Source of the DNA: Candidatus Wirthbacteria bacterium CG2_30_54_11 | Lineage (GTDB): Bacteria; Patescibacteriota; CG2-30-54-11 | Direction of reading: 5' to 3' | DNA: 27,251 bases | NCBI GenBank assembly: GCA_001873755.1 | Contig: MNZT01000054.1 | Coordinates: 1 to 27,251 of the forward strand | In this document: positions 1 through 8,885 of the stretch, piece after piece | Numbering within the stretch: the first letter of the stretch is position 1 | Layout: each line of letters opens with the position of its first letter | Position numbers and translations under genes: made by a program | Notes under the pieces: generated by a model | What the model saw: only the letters and a program-made list of their open reading frames with translations | What the model was told of the DNA's origin: nothing | Database searches by the model: none

Positions 1-84
1 TATTCTCAGCTCGATGAGATATAACGATAACTTTTGACGACAATATATAAATATAAGGGCAAGTAGCCGAAAAAGCAATCTCCA

Positions 85-93
85 TGGTACAAT
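85..93 (+). promoter_or_regulatory. possible extended -10 promoter for the GGDEF gene
   Basis: TGG followed by TACAAT (hexamer 88-93) resembles an extended -10 element. No convincing -35 hexamer is found 16-18 bp upstream. The same TGG-TACAAT string occurs at 26740-26748 before the pilin-like gene, where a -35-like TTTACA is present, so it may be a recurring promoter form in this genome. Position relative to the ATG at 163 is reasonable. Confidence 0.35.
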
Positions 94-98
94 ACTAT

Positions 99-118
99 GA
101 TGCCCAAAGATGCCCAAA
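99..118. repeat. 10-bp direct tandem duplication
   Basis: GATGCCCAAA occurs twice back to back just downstream of the putative -10 element and 45 bp before the GGDEF start. It could be a duplicated operator half-site or slippage; nothing identifies a binding protein. Confidence 0.6.
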
Positions 119-162
119 AGTCAACAAACCAATAAGCAACACAGAAAAGGAAAAATCATAAT

Positions 163-2400
163 ATGCCAACCTCACATTCTATTCACTTGAATCATATCGT
201 AGAACAACTTGAACAAAATGCTGTTCACCCGCTCGACGTTTACCAGCTCGAACAGGCTAGATTCCATATGGAGTCATACCTGGATCGGGATGGGAATACA
301 GTTCAGCCGCTCCAGGAACTGACGAGACTGGCAGTCGAACACGGCAATGTCCAGGAGGTCGTAGATCGTGCACAAGCGATCATTGATGATCTTTATCCTG
401 CTTCTGGTGCATCACAAACGTCTGGTACACAACTCGAGATCAGAATTCCCGATCATCATGATCAATCCGATTTGATCTATGCCATAATAACCAGCCAAAA
501 TCTAACGGAATCTACCCGGCAATACCTTCAAGTAGTCATTACCAACGCCTGCCAGATCGCTGATCGGGTAAACATGCTGGAACTGGATGTAGAACAGGCT
601 GAATACGTAACTCAGGCGCTCTCTACTGACCGCGAAACAATGGCTGCCATCAAGCCCAAGACCCCTTTTGAAGTGATCCCCCTGGTAAGGGAACTAATCA
701 AAAAACGCATAGCCGCCCACCGAGTCGAGATCGTCATGGCTGGCGGATACGAAATGGACCGGCACCTTTTGCACGACAACCTTAAACGATTCATGGCAGA
801 TGAACACGCACAGAGAAAAACGCTGAGGGCAGAAATTGGCGAACGAAAACTGGGAAATGCAGTCAATAAAATACAAACGTACACACTGGAAAAACTGATC
901 ACTTCAGAAGGGAATACGATTGGACTCGTGATCATTGAACATCCAGACACAGGCACTACTTCAGACACTCACGTAGATGACTACACTCACGAAGCGCTCA
1001 GAGTCACAGAAGTACCCACTGCTTTGGACTTCGTCAGTCAGGAAGACATGATCGCACATCTGTCAAACCTCAAAGGTGCTGCAGAAAAATTTAGGGACTC
1101 GCATGCGTTTTCATACGATGCTCTGACCGGGGTCCATAACCGGGCTGCGGGTCGTGGCCTAATCGAGCAAAGGATAAAAAACCTCTTTTCCGCAACCCAA
1201 TCAGGAGAACCGGAAAAGCCGCAAGAAACCACCCCCCCTCGATCTTTGGTCCATATTGCCTTTGATATTGATTTTTTCAGCATGTACAACAATCGCTTTG
1301 ATCACGATGTTGGAGACAAGATACTCGAAGCTATCGGCTCGTTGATACGACAGCTGTCCCGTGACAAGGGTTCAGGTGAGATAGATGTGACCATCGCTAG
1401 AGTCGGCGGTGAAGAATTTGAACTGCTGATCAATGGCCCTATGGGAGATGCCATGAAATATATCAGCAGGATCAATGAGTACCTCGCCAGACCAGATCTG
1501 CGTGCAAGTCTGGAAAGTGGAGATCCGTTCGAGCCAGCCATCAAAGCAGCGCGTGAACTTGCTGACGCGCAGATGGAGAGACATCCAACCGGGGAAAAGC
1601 TCCCGTCACTCGAAGGCTGGAAGCATTCCTTCAGTATCGGGGTGACAGAGATCACAGAAGCAGATCTGTCAGACAGCAAAACTAATAATGATGATATCGA
1701 GATCACTACCCCGCAGGGTACGAAGTACCTCAACATGCAGGCAGTGCGTAAAACCAGCGACGAAGCAGCACACACTGCCAAAAGCGGTGAGTTGTCCAAT
1801 GGAAGGGATCAAACGGTTATCGATCTGAAAAGTAATTTCTCCCCATCAATGATCTATTCCACTCTGTGCCGATCCCGGACAGGATCAAATGGAGCCTCTC
1901 TCTACAAGATCACGCCAGAGGCAGATGAAGCAGGGTACTCACTCGAGCCCGATAAAACATACGCACAACCACTAATCAAATGGGACCAGGCAAAAAACCA
2001 TGATGCACAGGAATTCCAAACAAAACTGAAATCATCAAACATAGATGCAGGGCCAAGATCACAAAAATACCTCACCGACGTAGAATCCGAGGCTGACTTT
2101 TCGCTTCAGGATGTCCTCATCTTTGAACCCTATCAAATAGATCCCCCGCTGCTGTATCAGGTCATAATTGACTCAAAAAATGAAACCCTCACTCTTCGCC
2201 CCCTGGAATGGGTTGACCCATACGCCGCGAAACCCGGGACGTCTGAGGCATTCCGTGCATCGCGCAAGGTAGAAACCGATCCGGCATCAGCTCTGGCCGC
2301 CTTGCTCGCCAGCTATCAACCCGGAGATATTGCCGAGGCTTTAAGAAACCACCCTAACAATACAGTGATACTGAGCGCCTTGAAGCAATTGATTGAATAA
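163..2400 (+). CDS. GGDEF-domain protein, probable diguanylate cyclase
   Basis: This 745-residue protein probably makes cyclic di-GMP from two GTP. The GGDEF domain starts near residue 317 with a D-x-L-T-G-V-x-N-R motif. It continues with the metal-binding region FDIDFFSMYNN and G-D-K-I-L, and has the active-site loop GGEEF at 415-419, followed by FSIGV at 490-494. The domain's last helix (A-A-H-T-A-K, about 535) is separated from SIGV by roughly 40 residues, more than usual. No RxxD inhibitory site precedes GGEEF, so classical product inhibition is unlikely. The first 310 residues and the last 190 match nothing I recognise; no membrane segment is evident, so a cytoplasmic sensor is inferred. 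An A/G-rich AAGGAAAAA precedes the ATG. Activity is likely but not certain, because the insertions could make it a degenerate receptor. Confidence 0.85.
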   Translation: MPTSHSIHLNHIVEQLEQNAVHPLDVYQLEQARFHMESYLDRDGNTVQPLQELTRLAVEHGNVQEVVDRAQAIIDDLYPASGASQTSGTQLEIRIPDHHDQSDLIYAIITSQNLTESTRQYLQVVITNACQIADRVNMLELDVEQAEYVTQALSTDRETMAAIKPKTPFEVIPLVRELIKKRIAAHRVEIVMAGGYEMDRHLLHDNLKRFMADEHAQRKTLRAEIGERKLGNAVNKIQTYTLEKLITSEGNTIGLVIIEHPDTGTTSDTHVDDYTHEALRVTEVPTALDFVSQEDMIAHLSNLKGAAEKFRDSHAFSYDALTGVHNRAAGRGLIEQRIKNLFSATQSGEPEKPQETTPPRSLVHIAFDIDFFSMYNNRFDHDVGDKILEAIGSLIRQLSRDKGSGEIDVTIARVGGEEFELLINGPMGDAMKYISRINEYLARPDLRASLESGDPFEPAIKAARELADAQMERHPTGEKLPSLEGWKHSFSIGVTEITEADLSDSKTNNDDIEITTPQGTKYLNMQAVRKTSDEAAHTAKSGELSNGRDQTVIDLKSNFSPSMIYSTLCRSRTGSNGASLYKITPEADEAGYSLEPDKTYAQPLIKWDQAKNHDAQEFQTKLKSSNIDAGPRSQKYLTDVESEADFSLQDVLIFEPYQIDPPLLYQVIIDSKNETLTLRPLEWVDPYAAKPGTSEAFRASRKVETDPASALAALLASYQPGDIAEALRNHPNNTVILSALKQLIE

Positions 2401-2456
2401 AAAAGTGCTGTCTGTCTTTTATACTATCTTCGCTGTCCTTAAAAACAAAAACAAAA

Positions 2457-3434
2457 ATGCTCAAACACCATCACATCGTCATGTCCGTCGCGGTGATCCT
2501 CCTGTTCACTGCCGCTTTCATCCGCATCGGCACCGCCTTTGGACTGGAAAGAGATGCACTGCCAGCCCCGGTCATACAGTATTCCAGCACCGCGCTGACA
2601 GCTGAAGATGTGACCGCTACTGTGGTATCCGACATGCCAGTCACCGTCACGAACAACACCGGCCTGGCCAGCTATACATTCACAGCAAACGGCGAATACA
2701 CCTTTACCTTTGCCGACGAGGCCGGTCACACCGGCAGCATCGCTGCACAGGTGAGAAATATTGATAAAGACCCGCCCCCCGCGCTCATCACCCAAAGTCC
2801 GGACGAGCAGACGCCGCAATCTCAGGCGACCTTTGCGCTCGATGGCTGGGACGTCGTATCAGCATTCTACCGCCTGGACGAAGGAGACTGGGTGCAGACG
2901 AACGATCCTGCCACGCCCTTTACCCTCGAGCAGATCGCTCCCGGAGTTCACACCTTTTCCGCGATTGGCTGCGATGCCCTGAACAACTGTCAGTCCAGGG
3001 ACCTGCCCTCGACCTATCAATGGGAGGTCATCGCCAGTGACGAATACAAAGTCCGCACCACTGCTCTGGACCGTGGAGAAAAAGCCATCGAGGTCAGCGT
3101 CGGTCAGCAGCATCTGTGGGCGTACGAAGGCACCAGACTCGTGTTCAACACCCCGGTCACCACGGGATCGAGAGGCCTCGATACGACCCCCGGCGAATTT
3201 GCCATTTCACAGAAGTATCTGAACAAGTCATTCACCGGCGGATTTTTCAGCCGCTACTGGATGCGGTTCAACGGCGGCATGGGCATCCATGACGCCACCT
3301 GGCGCCAGGAATTCGGGGTCGAGGATTACAAGTGGCGCGGCAGTCATGGCTGTGTGAACGTCGCCTATGATGCCGCTGAGTGGCTGTATGGCTGGTCAGA
3401 GATAGGCACCTCAGTCACCGTCTACTCAGAATAA
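2457..3434 (+). CDS. exported L,D-transpeptidase (YkuD family)
   Basis: The 325-residue protein probably cross-links or modifies peptidoglycan outside the membrane. An N-terminal hydrophobic stretch (about residues 8-28) looks like a signal peptide or anchor. Residues 35-190 look like beta-rich, bacterial Ig-like repeats, with phrases such as Y-x-F-T-A-N-G-E-Y-T-F-T. The C-terminal YkuD domain begins near 205. It carries the conserved G-I-H-D (His278) and the active-site motif S-H-G-C-V-N, with catalytic Cys299. The start is uncertain: the ATG at 2457 has only an A-rich leader and no clear Shine-Dalgarno, and the ATG at 2481 would still keep the hydrophobic segment. A TATACT -10-like hexamer lies at 2420-2425, suggesting separate transcription from the GGDEF gene. 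Confidence 0.88.
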   Translation: MLKHHHIVMSVAVILLFTAAFIRIGTAFGLERDALPAPVIQYSSTALTAEDVTATVVSDMPVTVTNNTGLASYTFTANGEYTFTFADEAGHTGSIAAQVRNIDKDPPPALITQSPDEQTPQSQATFALDGWDVVSAFYRLDEGDWVQTNDPATPFTLEQIAPGVHTFSAIGCDALNNCQSRDLPSTYQWEVIASDEYKVRTTALDRGEKAIEVSVGQQHLWAYEGTRLVFNTPVTTGSRGLDTTPGEFAISQKYLNKSFTGGFFSRYWMRFNGGMGIHDATWRQEFGVEDYKWRGSHGCVNVAYDAAEWLYGWSEIGTSVTVYSE

Positions 3435-3532
3435 ATACCCTTCGGCATCGCTTTTTGCTATCATGGCAGTGCCGGGATCTCCGGCAGCAGTATTCCTGAT
3501 AGATGGTTTCTCTGTCTCACAGGGCCAGAACT

Positions 3533-4513
3533 ATGAAAGTCAGTCGTGACTACATCCCTATGTTCCGGGGCGTCGATCTCAGCCAAAGGAGGCTTCCCTT
3601 CCTCATCGCTGATTCTGAACGCGACGGTCCGACCATCTGCATCACCGCTGCCATACATGGTGATGAAGTCACCGGTGCGGTCGTGGTGTCGGAACTGTTC
3701 AAACGATTTGAACACATCCCTCTCATCCGCGGCCGAGTTTTCGGGTTCCCCATTCTGAATCCCAGCGGTTTTGAAACCATTTCCAGATTCAACCCGTATG
3801 CCGCGGAAGATCTCAACCGGAGCTTCCCCGGCAGACCAGATGGTAAAACCGCCGAACGACTCTCATTTCTCATCCTCTCCGCTCTCTTGGACCGCAAACC
3901 GAACTTTGTCATCGACCTCCATGCTGATTCACTCAATTCCATTCTCTATTCCCTGGTCGATTATCTGGGCACCAAAAAAACCAGTGACACCTTTGCCAGG
4001 TCAGCACTTCTGGCTGAACAGCTCGGTATCCCCTGGATGGTGGATACGGAGGAAAACGCCGGATACCCACCCGAAGGATGCCTGACCGGCAGTCTGGTCG
4101 CAAACGGCGTCCCGGCCGTCACGCTTGAGCTGGGTGCACCCTATATCGTCATGGAAGACTCAGTACGTGGCGGCATCAAAGCCATCTGGAACTATCTCAC
4201 CTGGCTGGGCATGCTGCCCGGTGGCAGGATCAATCTGCCTACCCGGATACCCGAGTACATCTACACCATCAGGTCCCGGGTCTATACCCAATCCTCCGGT
4301 ATCATCAGCTATCGCGCCCGACCGGGTCAGACCCTGCAGAAAAAACAGATCCTGGGCAAGATCAAGAATATTTTCGGTGAGACCATCGAGGTCATCCGTT
4401 CTCCGGTCGACGGCCTGCTGGTGTCCCACGAGGACATTTCAGCCACTTTCCCCGGGAAACAACTCTTCACCATAGCATCTCAAGTACCCCGTAGCCATTT
4501 TCATCTCAGTTAA
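3533..4513 (+). CDS. zinc deacylase, succinylglutamate desuccinylase/aspartoacylase family
   Basis: This protein belongs to the AstE/AspA-like M14 amidohydrolases, which remove an acyl group from an amine through a zinc site. Visible motifs, numbered from the ATG at 3533, are H-G-D-E (His42, Glu45), N-R-S-F-P-G (95-100), D-L-H-A-D (His130) and T-L-E-L-G with the likely catalytic Glu199. The C-terminal 80 residues form the usual small beta barrel ending in S-P-V-D-G-L-L-V. I prefer the ATG at 3533 (326 residues) because AGGG lies 8 nt upstream; the in-frame ATG at 3503 has no ribosome-binding site. It ends 11 nt before the YqhD-like gene and is surely in the same operon. The substrate cannot be deduced: real AstE needs an arginine-succinyltransferase pathway, which is not seen here. 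Confidence 0.85.
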   Translation: MKVSRDYIPMFRGVDLSQRRLPFLIADSERDGPTICITAAIHGDEVTGAVVVSELFKRFEHIPLIRGRVFGFPILNPSGFETISRFNPYAAEDLNRSFPGRPDGKTAERLSFLILSALLDRKPNFVIDLHADSLNSILYSLVDYLGTKKTSDTFARSALLAEQLGIPWMVDTEENAGYPPEGCLTGSLVANGVPAVTLELGAPYIVMEDSVRGGIKAIWNYLTWLGMLPGGRINLPTRIPEYIYTIRSRVYTQSSGIISYRARPGQTLQKKQILGKIKNIFGETIEVIRSPVDGLLVSHEDISATFPGKQLFTIASQVPRSHFHLS

Positions 4514-4524
4514 CAGGAGAACTC

Positions 4525-5664
4525 ATGCTCGACTTCACCTTCCACAATCCGACCACGATCGTGTTCGGGAAGACAGCCATGGACCAGATCGCCGCTTACA
4601 GCTCCCGGTATGGCAAAAAGATCGTCCTGACATACGGCGGCGGCAGTATCAAAAAGAACGGCATCTACGACAAGGTCAAAGCCCAACTGGCGAGGTTCGA
4701 GGTTTGCGAGTTCGGTGGGATCGCGCCCAACCCACGGGTCGAGACCCTGCGCAAGTGTGTGGAGCTTTGCAAAGAATTTCAGCCTGACCTCATCCTCGCG
4801 GTCGGCGGCGGCAGCACCATCGACGGGTCCAAGCTCATCTCCGCCGCCGCCCGCTATGATGGAGACGCCTGGGACCTGGTGATCAACCAGATCCGGATCG
4901 AAAACCCCATCCCGCTCGCTACGGTCCTCACCCTCTCCGCCACCGGCAGCGAAATGAACCCCGGAGCGGTCATCACCAACTGGACAGAGAACATCAAGCT
5001 CGCCTATCTCGTATCCGACTGCTATCCGGTATTTTCCATACTCGATCCCCAGAACACATTCTCCCTGCCGCAGGACCAGACTGCCTACGGTACGGTAGAT
5101 ATTTTTTCCCACGTCCTCGAACAGTATCTGAACCAGGATGTACACGCCCCGATCCAGGACCGCTTTGCCGAAGGCATCCTCCTGACCCTCATCGAGAACG
5201 GACCGATCGCCTTGAAGAATCCGAACGACTACGACGCACGAGCCAACCTCATGTGGGCCTCCACCCTGGCGCTGAATAAGCTCATCGGAGCCGGCGTGCC
5301 GCAGGACTGGGCCACGCACGGCATAGAACATCAGCTCAGCGCTTTTTATGATATTCCCCACGGCGCCGGCCTCGCCATCGTGACTCCGCGCTGGATGGAT
5401 GAAGTGTACCCGACCAAGCTGGCCAAGTTCGTCCAATACGGGCAGAGGATCTGGGGAATCGAAGCTGCCGGTGAACAGTGCGCCAGGCTGGCCCGCCAGA
5501 AAACCTTTGATTTCTTCCAATCGCTGGGCGTCCGGATGCATCTGAAAGACTGGAATATCGATTCGACCCATTTCTCCGTCATGGTCGAACGCACCGCCGG
5601 AAAGATCGGTGAAACACCGCTCAATAAGGATCAAATACTTAGGATCCTCGACGCATGTCTCTAG
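4525..5664 (+). CDS. yqhD: iron-containing alcohol dehydrogenase, NADPH-dependent aldehyde reductase (YqhD-like)
   Basis: This 379-residue enzyme closely follows E. coli YqhD, which reduces short aldehydes with NADPH. GGGSIKK at 38-44 is the NADPH phosphate-binding loop of the YqhD/BdhA branch, and a second GGGS lies near 95. The four metal ligands align with the known YqhD residues: Asp192, His196, His265 and His279. Long stretches around residues 220-265 (Q-D-R-F-A-E-G-I-L-L-T-L, G-A-G-V-P-Q-D-W-A-T-H) are nearly identical to the E. coli protein. AGGAG sits just before the ATG. It follows the deacylase gene by 11 nt and overlaps the next gene by 10 nt. Detoxification of aldehydes or fermentation to alcohols is the likely role. 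Confidence 0.95.
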   Translation: MLDFTFHNPTTIVFGKTAMDQIAAYSSRYGKKIVLTYGGGSIKKNGIYDKVKAQLARFEVCEFGGIAPNPRVETLRKCVELCKEFQPDLILAVGGGSTIDGSKLISAAARYDGDAWDLVINQIRIENPIPLATVLTLSATGSEMNPGAVITNWTENIKLAYLVSDCYPVFSILDPQNTFSLPQDQTAYGTVDIFSHVLEQYLNQDVHAPIQDRFAEGILLTLIENGPIALKNPNDYDARANLMWASTLALNKLIGAGVPQDWATHGIEHQLSAFYDIPHGAGLAIVTPRWMDEVYPTKLAKFVQYGQRIWGIEAAGEQCARLARQKTFDFFQSLGVRMHLKDWNIDSTHFSVMVERTAGKIGETPLNKDQILRILDACL

Positions 5665-6773
5665 ACGACCGCCTCCCGATACTCAATCGCATCCGAGACC
5701 CTGTGCGGCGAGAGGGAGCCGAACGGTATATCCTGCTGACCGCCATCGGATTTGGCACGTCGATCCTGTTCACCCGTATCTTTCTCGAACTGACCGGCTA
5801 CCCGCAGCTGGGTAACGGCACCCTCCACATCGCTCATGTGCTCTGGGGCGGTCTGCTCCTGTTCATCGCCTCTCTTTTGCCCCTGATCTTTGCCAATCGC
5901 TGGGTCTACTCCATCGGTGCTATCTTAAGCGGCATCGGAGTAGGTCTGTTCATCGATGAGGTGGGGAAATTCATCACCCAGACCAATGATTATTTTTTCC
6001 CGGCCGCCGCCCCGATCATCTATGCCTGCTTCCTCCTCGTGATCATGCTGTACCTGAGGATGCGTCGCCCTCCCTCGCTTGACCCGAGAGCTGAGTTCTA
6101 CCATGTGCTCGACTCGCTTCAGGAGATACTCGATCATGATCTGGAACCGGATGAACTGGAAGAGCTCAAGGAACATCTGAAGCACCTGAAAAAACAACGC
6201 GGCCTCGCTGACTATACCCGCCTCGCGGCCGGTCTGCTCACCTATCTCGACTCCAAAGGGATCAATGTGGTCCCTGTGCGGCCCTCTCTCATGGAACGAT
6301 GGAGCCACCGATTTTCTGTCTGGCAAAAAAAATGGATCAAAAAAAATCCGCTCCGTCTCCTGCTCATGGCTTCCTTTGTCTTCCTGGGCATGGGTTCGTT
6401 CGCCGAGCTCATCGTCCTCATCGCCGCCCCCAGTCAGAGCCTGACCATGGTTCGGACCATGCTGTCTGACCCCGGCATCACCACCCACCTCGGGACCCGC
6501 TGGTTCATCACCCGGATGATATTCGAGGGAATAGTAGGCGCTCTGTATACGATCAGCGCGCTCCTGTTTGCTCTGAGGTCCGACCGAAGAGCAGTCGCAG
6601 CCGGGTACTATGCTCTCATCCTGTCTCTGACCCTGGTCAATATTCTCGTCTTTTATCTCGACCAGTTCAAAACTATTACCGCTACCATGTTTCAGCTCGT
6701 TCTCCTGCTGGCGCTTCTGCATTATCGAAGCTTTTTCCTGCCGCGTCGGGACGCTACGGACACAGCAGAGTAA
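5655..6773 (+). CDS. polytopic membrane protein of unknown function, about 8 TM
   Basis: I do not recognise this 372-residue family. About four hydrophobic spans lie between residues 25 and 140, including a notable conserved-looking F-I-D-E-V-G-K-F-I-T segment with charged residues inside or beside a span. A charged cytoplasmic-looking region rich in Glu, Lys and Leu follows (about 140-240). Four more spans complete the protein. The ATG at 5655 overlaps the end of the aldehyde-reductase gene by 10 nt, so translation is probably coupled and the two functions are probably linked. The 3' end overlaps the convergent histidine kinase gene by 20 bp. Acidic residues within membrane spans suggest transport or ion coupling, but nothing identifies a substrate. 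Confidence 0.85.
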   Translation: MSLDDRLPILNRIRDPVRREGAERYILLTAIGFGTSILFTRIFLELTGYPQLGNGTLHIAHVLWGGLLLFIASLLPLIFANRWVYSIGAILSGIGVGLFIDEVGKFITQTNDYFFPAAAPIIYACFLLVIMLYLRMRRPPSLDPRAEFYHVLDSLQEILDHDLEPDELEELKEHLKHLKKQRGLADYTRLAAGLLTYLDSKGINVVPVRPSLMERWSHRFSVWQKKWIKKNPLRLLLMASFVFLGMGSFAELIVLIAAPSQSLTMVRTMLSDPGITTHLGTRWFITRMIFEGIVGALYTISALLFALRSDRRAVAAGYYALILSLTLVNILVFYLDQFKTITATMFQLVLLLALLHYRSFFLPRRDATDTAE

Positions 6774-7896
6774 ATGTACTGCCTTTGCCGGGCTCGGATG
6801 CGACCTCGATGGTCCAGCCGAGCTGATCGACGTACTCCTTCACGATCGCCAGCCCCAGACCGGTCCCGCCGGTTTTACGGTTGCGCGACCGGTCCCCACG
6901 GTAGAACCGCTCGAAAATATAGGGCAGATCCGTCGGTGCGATGCCTGATCCGGTATCCTCCACCATGAAACGGATCGCCTTCTTCTGTCCGGCCCTGGTG
7001 GTCACTTCTGATATCCGGACCTCTACCCTGCCCTCATCCGTGTACTGCACCGCGTTCTTTACCAGATTGAGCAGAATGTGCGAGAGCATGCTGCGGTCAG
7101 TTTCCAGCTCCAGACCTGCCGGTATGTCCGTGGCCAGGGTAATGCCTTTGGTTTTGGCTTCTGCCGACAGTGAACCCAGTTCGTGCGGGACAAAGGACGA
7201 GAGATCAATCCGTTCCTTTTTGCAGGAACGAGCTTTGCTCCTCGCATGAGAAAATCTTCTCAGGTCCTCGGTCATGGTCTGTATTCGTTCGATCGCATTT
7301 TTCATATCCTCAGCCTTGTCTTTGGCCTGATACATGCCGTCCTCGATGCCTTCCACTATCCCCAGCAGCGACTGCAACGGCGTCGCGATCTCGTGAGCGA
7401 GGTCACTGACCGCATCTTTCCTGAGCTCCTCTACGCGCCAGAGCTCCTGACGCAATGACTCGAAATCTGCCCCGATCTCTGCCACCTCGTCGTCGCCGTA
7501 TACGACGACCGGTTCATCATAGTGATGCTGTTTCATGCGGTTCACATGACGCTTCAGCTCCCGCAGAGGTCTGGTGATACGGTCGGAAAAAAAGAATCCA
7601 ACGACGAATGCTACACCGCTCGCGAGGACGCTGGCACCGACAACAGCCCGCCAGAGTTCCCGCGCAAACTGCCGCTCAAGGAGTAGATGGCTGGCTTCCC
7701 CACGGAGCGCCCTGAAATCAGGCATGCCGGGCATCATCCTCGGACGATTGTCCTCCAGGAACTGCAGCTGCCCGTTGAGGAACGTATTGAATGCCCGTTC
7801 GGTCTGAATATTGAACATGACGCCTGCCATGAGAATGGCAACAATACTGGTCAGCAGTATGATCCCTATGGTTTTAGCCCTGAGGTTAAGTTTCAC
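6754..7896 (-). CDS. sensor histidine kinase (HAMP, HisKA, HATPase_c)
   Basis: This is a 380-residue membrane sensor kinase. A first TM lies at about 8-28, then a short extracytoplasmic loop of roughly 55 residues with M-M-P-G-M-P, a second TM at about 85-105 and a HAMP linker. The phosphorylated histidine is His168 in L-A-H-E-I-A-T-P. The ATPase domain shows the N box (L-L-N-L-V-K-N-A-V-Q-Y), D-T-G-S-G-I and G-G-T-G-L-G-L-A-I. The start chosen is GTG at 7896, because AAAGGA lies 8 nt upstream; the longer ATG frame from 7971 would overlap the response-regulator gene by 71 bp. The response-regulator stop is only 4 nt upstream, so the pair forms one operon. The signal is unknown; the short sensor loop argues against a large ligand-binding domain. 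Confidence 0.93.
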   Translation of the reverse strand: MKLNLRAKTIGIILLTSIVAILMAGVMFNIQTERAFNTFLNGQLQFLEDNRPRMMPGMPDFRALRGEASHLLLERQFARELWRAVVGASVLASGVAFVVGFFFSDRITRPLRELKRHVNRMKQHHYDEPVVVYGDDEVAEIGADFESLRQELWRVEELRKDAVSDLAHEIATPLQSLLGIVEGIEDGMYQAKDKAEDMKNAIERIQTMTEDLRRFSHARSKARSCKKERIDLSSFVPHELGSLSAEAKTKGITLATDIPAGLELETDRSMLSHILLNLVKNAVQYTDEGRVEVRISEVTTRAGQKKAIRFMVEDTGSGIAPTDLPYIFERFYRGDRSRNRKTGGTGLGLAIVKEYVDQLGWTIEVASEPGKGSTFTLLCP

Positions 7897-7900
7897 AGGT

Positions 7901-8596
7901 TCAATCCTTTCCCGGTATGACCGCTTTGTACCCGACCCCGCGGACGGTCTCAATATAGGTGCCGGAGCCAAGTTTCTTGCGCAGATTCTTCACATGGGAA
8001 TCAATCGTCCGGTCAAAAATGTCGGGCGGTATGCTCTCGTCGCTGAGCGAGTCGATGAGCTCGTCCCGGCTAAAAGCCTTGCGTGGATTACGCACCAGGG
8101 TCAGGAGGAGATTGAACTCAGCCGGTGTAGTCGGGATATGTACTGCTTTTGCTGCATGCCCTCTCTGGATGCTCACTGACCGCTGGGAGATGTTCAGGAC
8201 CAGGTCAGCGAATTTGACCACTTCGGGCTCATAGAGCGGCGGCCGCTCGAACATTTTCTGTACTTTCAGCACCAGGACCCGGGGGCTGAACGGCTTGACG
8301 ATATAATCATCAGCGCCCTCGCGAAGTCCCTTGACCTGGTCAGCTTCCTCGCGGCGAGCCGTCAGCATGATCAGCGGGACCCGGCTCGTGACCCGGATAT
8401 CACGGCAGACCTCTATACCATCCTTGCCCGGCAGGTTCAGATCAAGGACAACCAGATCAGGCTTCTCCCGGGTAAACACGCCCATAGCCTCATCGCCCCG
8501 CTCCTCCGTGACGACCGCATATCCCGCATGAACCAGGAAATCCTTCAATTGATTTCTGATCTGCTCGTCATCCTCGATAACCAGTACTTTTTGCAT
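7901..8596 (-). CDS. OmpR/PhoB-family response regulator
   Basis: The 231-residue regulator has a receiver domain with acidic pocket E8-D9-D10, phospho-acceptor Asp52 in L-D-L-N-L-P-G, L-T-A-R near 80 and the Y-I-V-K-P-F lysine near 102. A winged-helix domain follows, ending in the typical V-R-G-V-G-Y-K. GGAG precedes the ATG. A -10-like TATAGT on the minus strand is at 8636-8631, with no good -35. It is the first gene of the pair with the downstream kinase. Target genes cannot be read from the sequence; the convergent aldehyde-reductase operon or the divergent OsmC gene are possible, but no operator repeats were found. Confidence 0.95.
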   Translation of the reverse strand: MQKVLVIEDDEQIRNQLKDFLVHAGYAVVTEERGDEAMGVFTREKPDLVVLDLNLPGKDGIEVCRDIRVTSRVPLIMLTARREEADQVKGLREGADDYIVKPFSPRVLVLKVQKMFERPPLYEPEVVKFADLVLNISQRSVSIQRGHAAKAVHIPTTPAEFNLLLTLVRNPRKAFSRDELIDSLSDESIPPDIFDRTIDSHVKNLRKKLGSGTYIETVRGVGYKAVIPGKD

Positions 8597-8684
8597 GTTC
8601 CGCTCCGATTCTCAATGCTCGTTCAGCCATACTATACATCATCAACAATACCTGTGCCGCATGGAGGAATGATGGAGTGGAGAG

Positions 8685-8840
8685 CCTCTCCCTTTATGAA
8701 AGGGAGGTTGGGCGTGCCCTCCGAAGCTGCATCAGCGTAGGAGGGAGGGATTTGCTTGCTAGGAACCAAAATCCCCCCGCATTCTGATGCGAGGCTCGCC
8801 TCCGAAGGCGGCCTCTATCCCCCTTTCATAAAGGGGGAGG
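8685..8840. repeat. composite inverted-repeat element (copy A) with nested palindromes
   Basis: The ends are inverted copies of a CCCTTTATGAAAGGG-like palindrome (8687-8706 and 8819-8839). Inside them lies a second inverted pair, GGGATTT / AAATCCCC. The left arm is interrupted by a 27-bp palindrome (8718-8744) and the right arm by a GC-rich hairpin (8788-8813). Copy B at 12767-12891 has the same frame but lacks the 27-bp insertion. This fills most of the 336-bp gap between the response regulator and the OsmC gene. No transposase is present, so it resembles a non-autonomous MITE-like element. Confidence 0.75.
8718..8744. repeat. 27-bp dispersed palindromic repeat, copy 1
   Basis: Outer arms CCTCC/GGAGG and inner arms GCTG/CAGC around a CAT loop. 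It is identical over all 27 bp to 13049-13075, and related by its arms to 11134-11160 (inside etfB) and 14062-14088. Here it sits inside an arm of the larger composite repeat. Confidence 0.85.
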
Positions 8841-8885
8841 CTAACACCCGAATGTGGTCAGTATGTTAGAATGCTGATGTCTGAA

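Noticed and set aside
2393..2605. 70-codon frame overlapping the start of the L,D-transpeptidase
   Set aside because: No ribosome-binding site, basic low-complexity translation, and it overlaps a gene with clear domain motifs.
4510..5634. 374-codon minus-strand frame opposite the aldehyde reductase
   Set aside because: It mirrors the YqhD-like gene, shows no family motif and starts within coding sequence without a ribosome-binding site.
7897..7971. Longer N-terminus for the histidine kinase
   Set aside because: It would overlap the response regulator by 71 bp and adds a polar leader before the first membrane span; GTG at 7896 has a ribosome-binding site.
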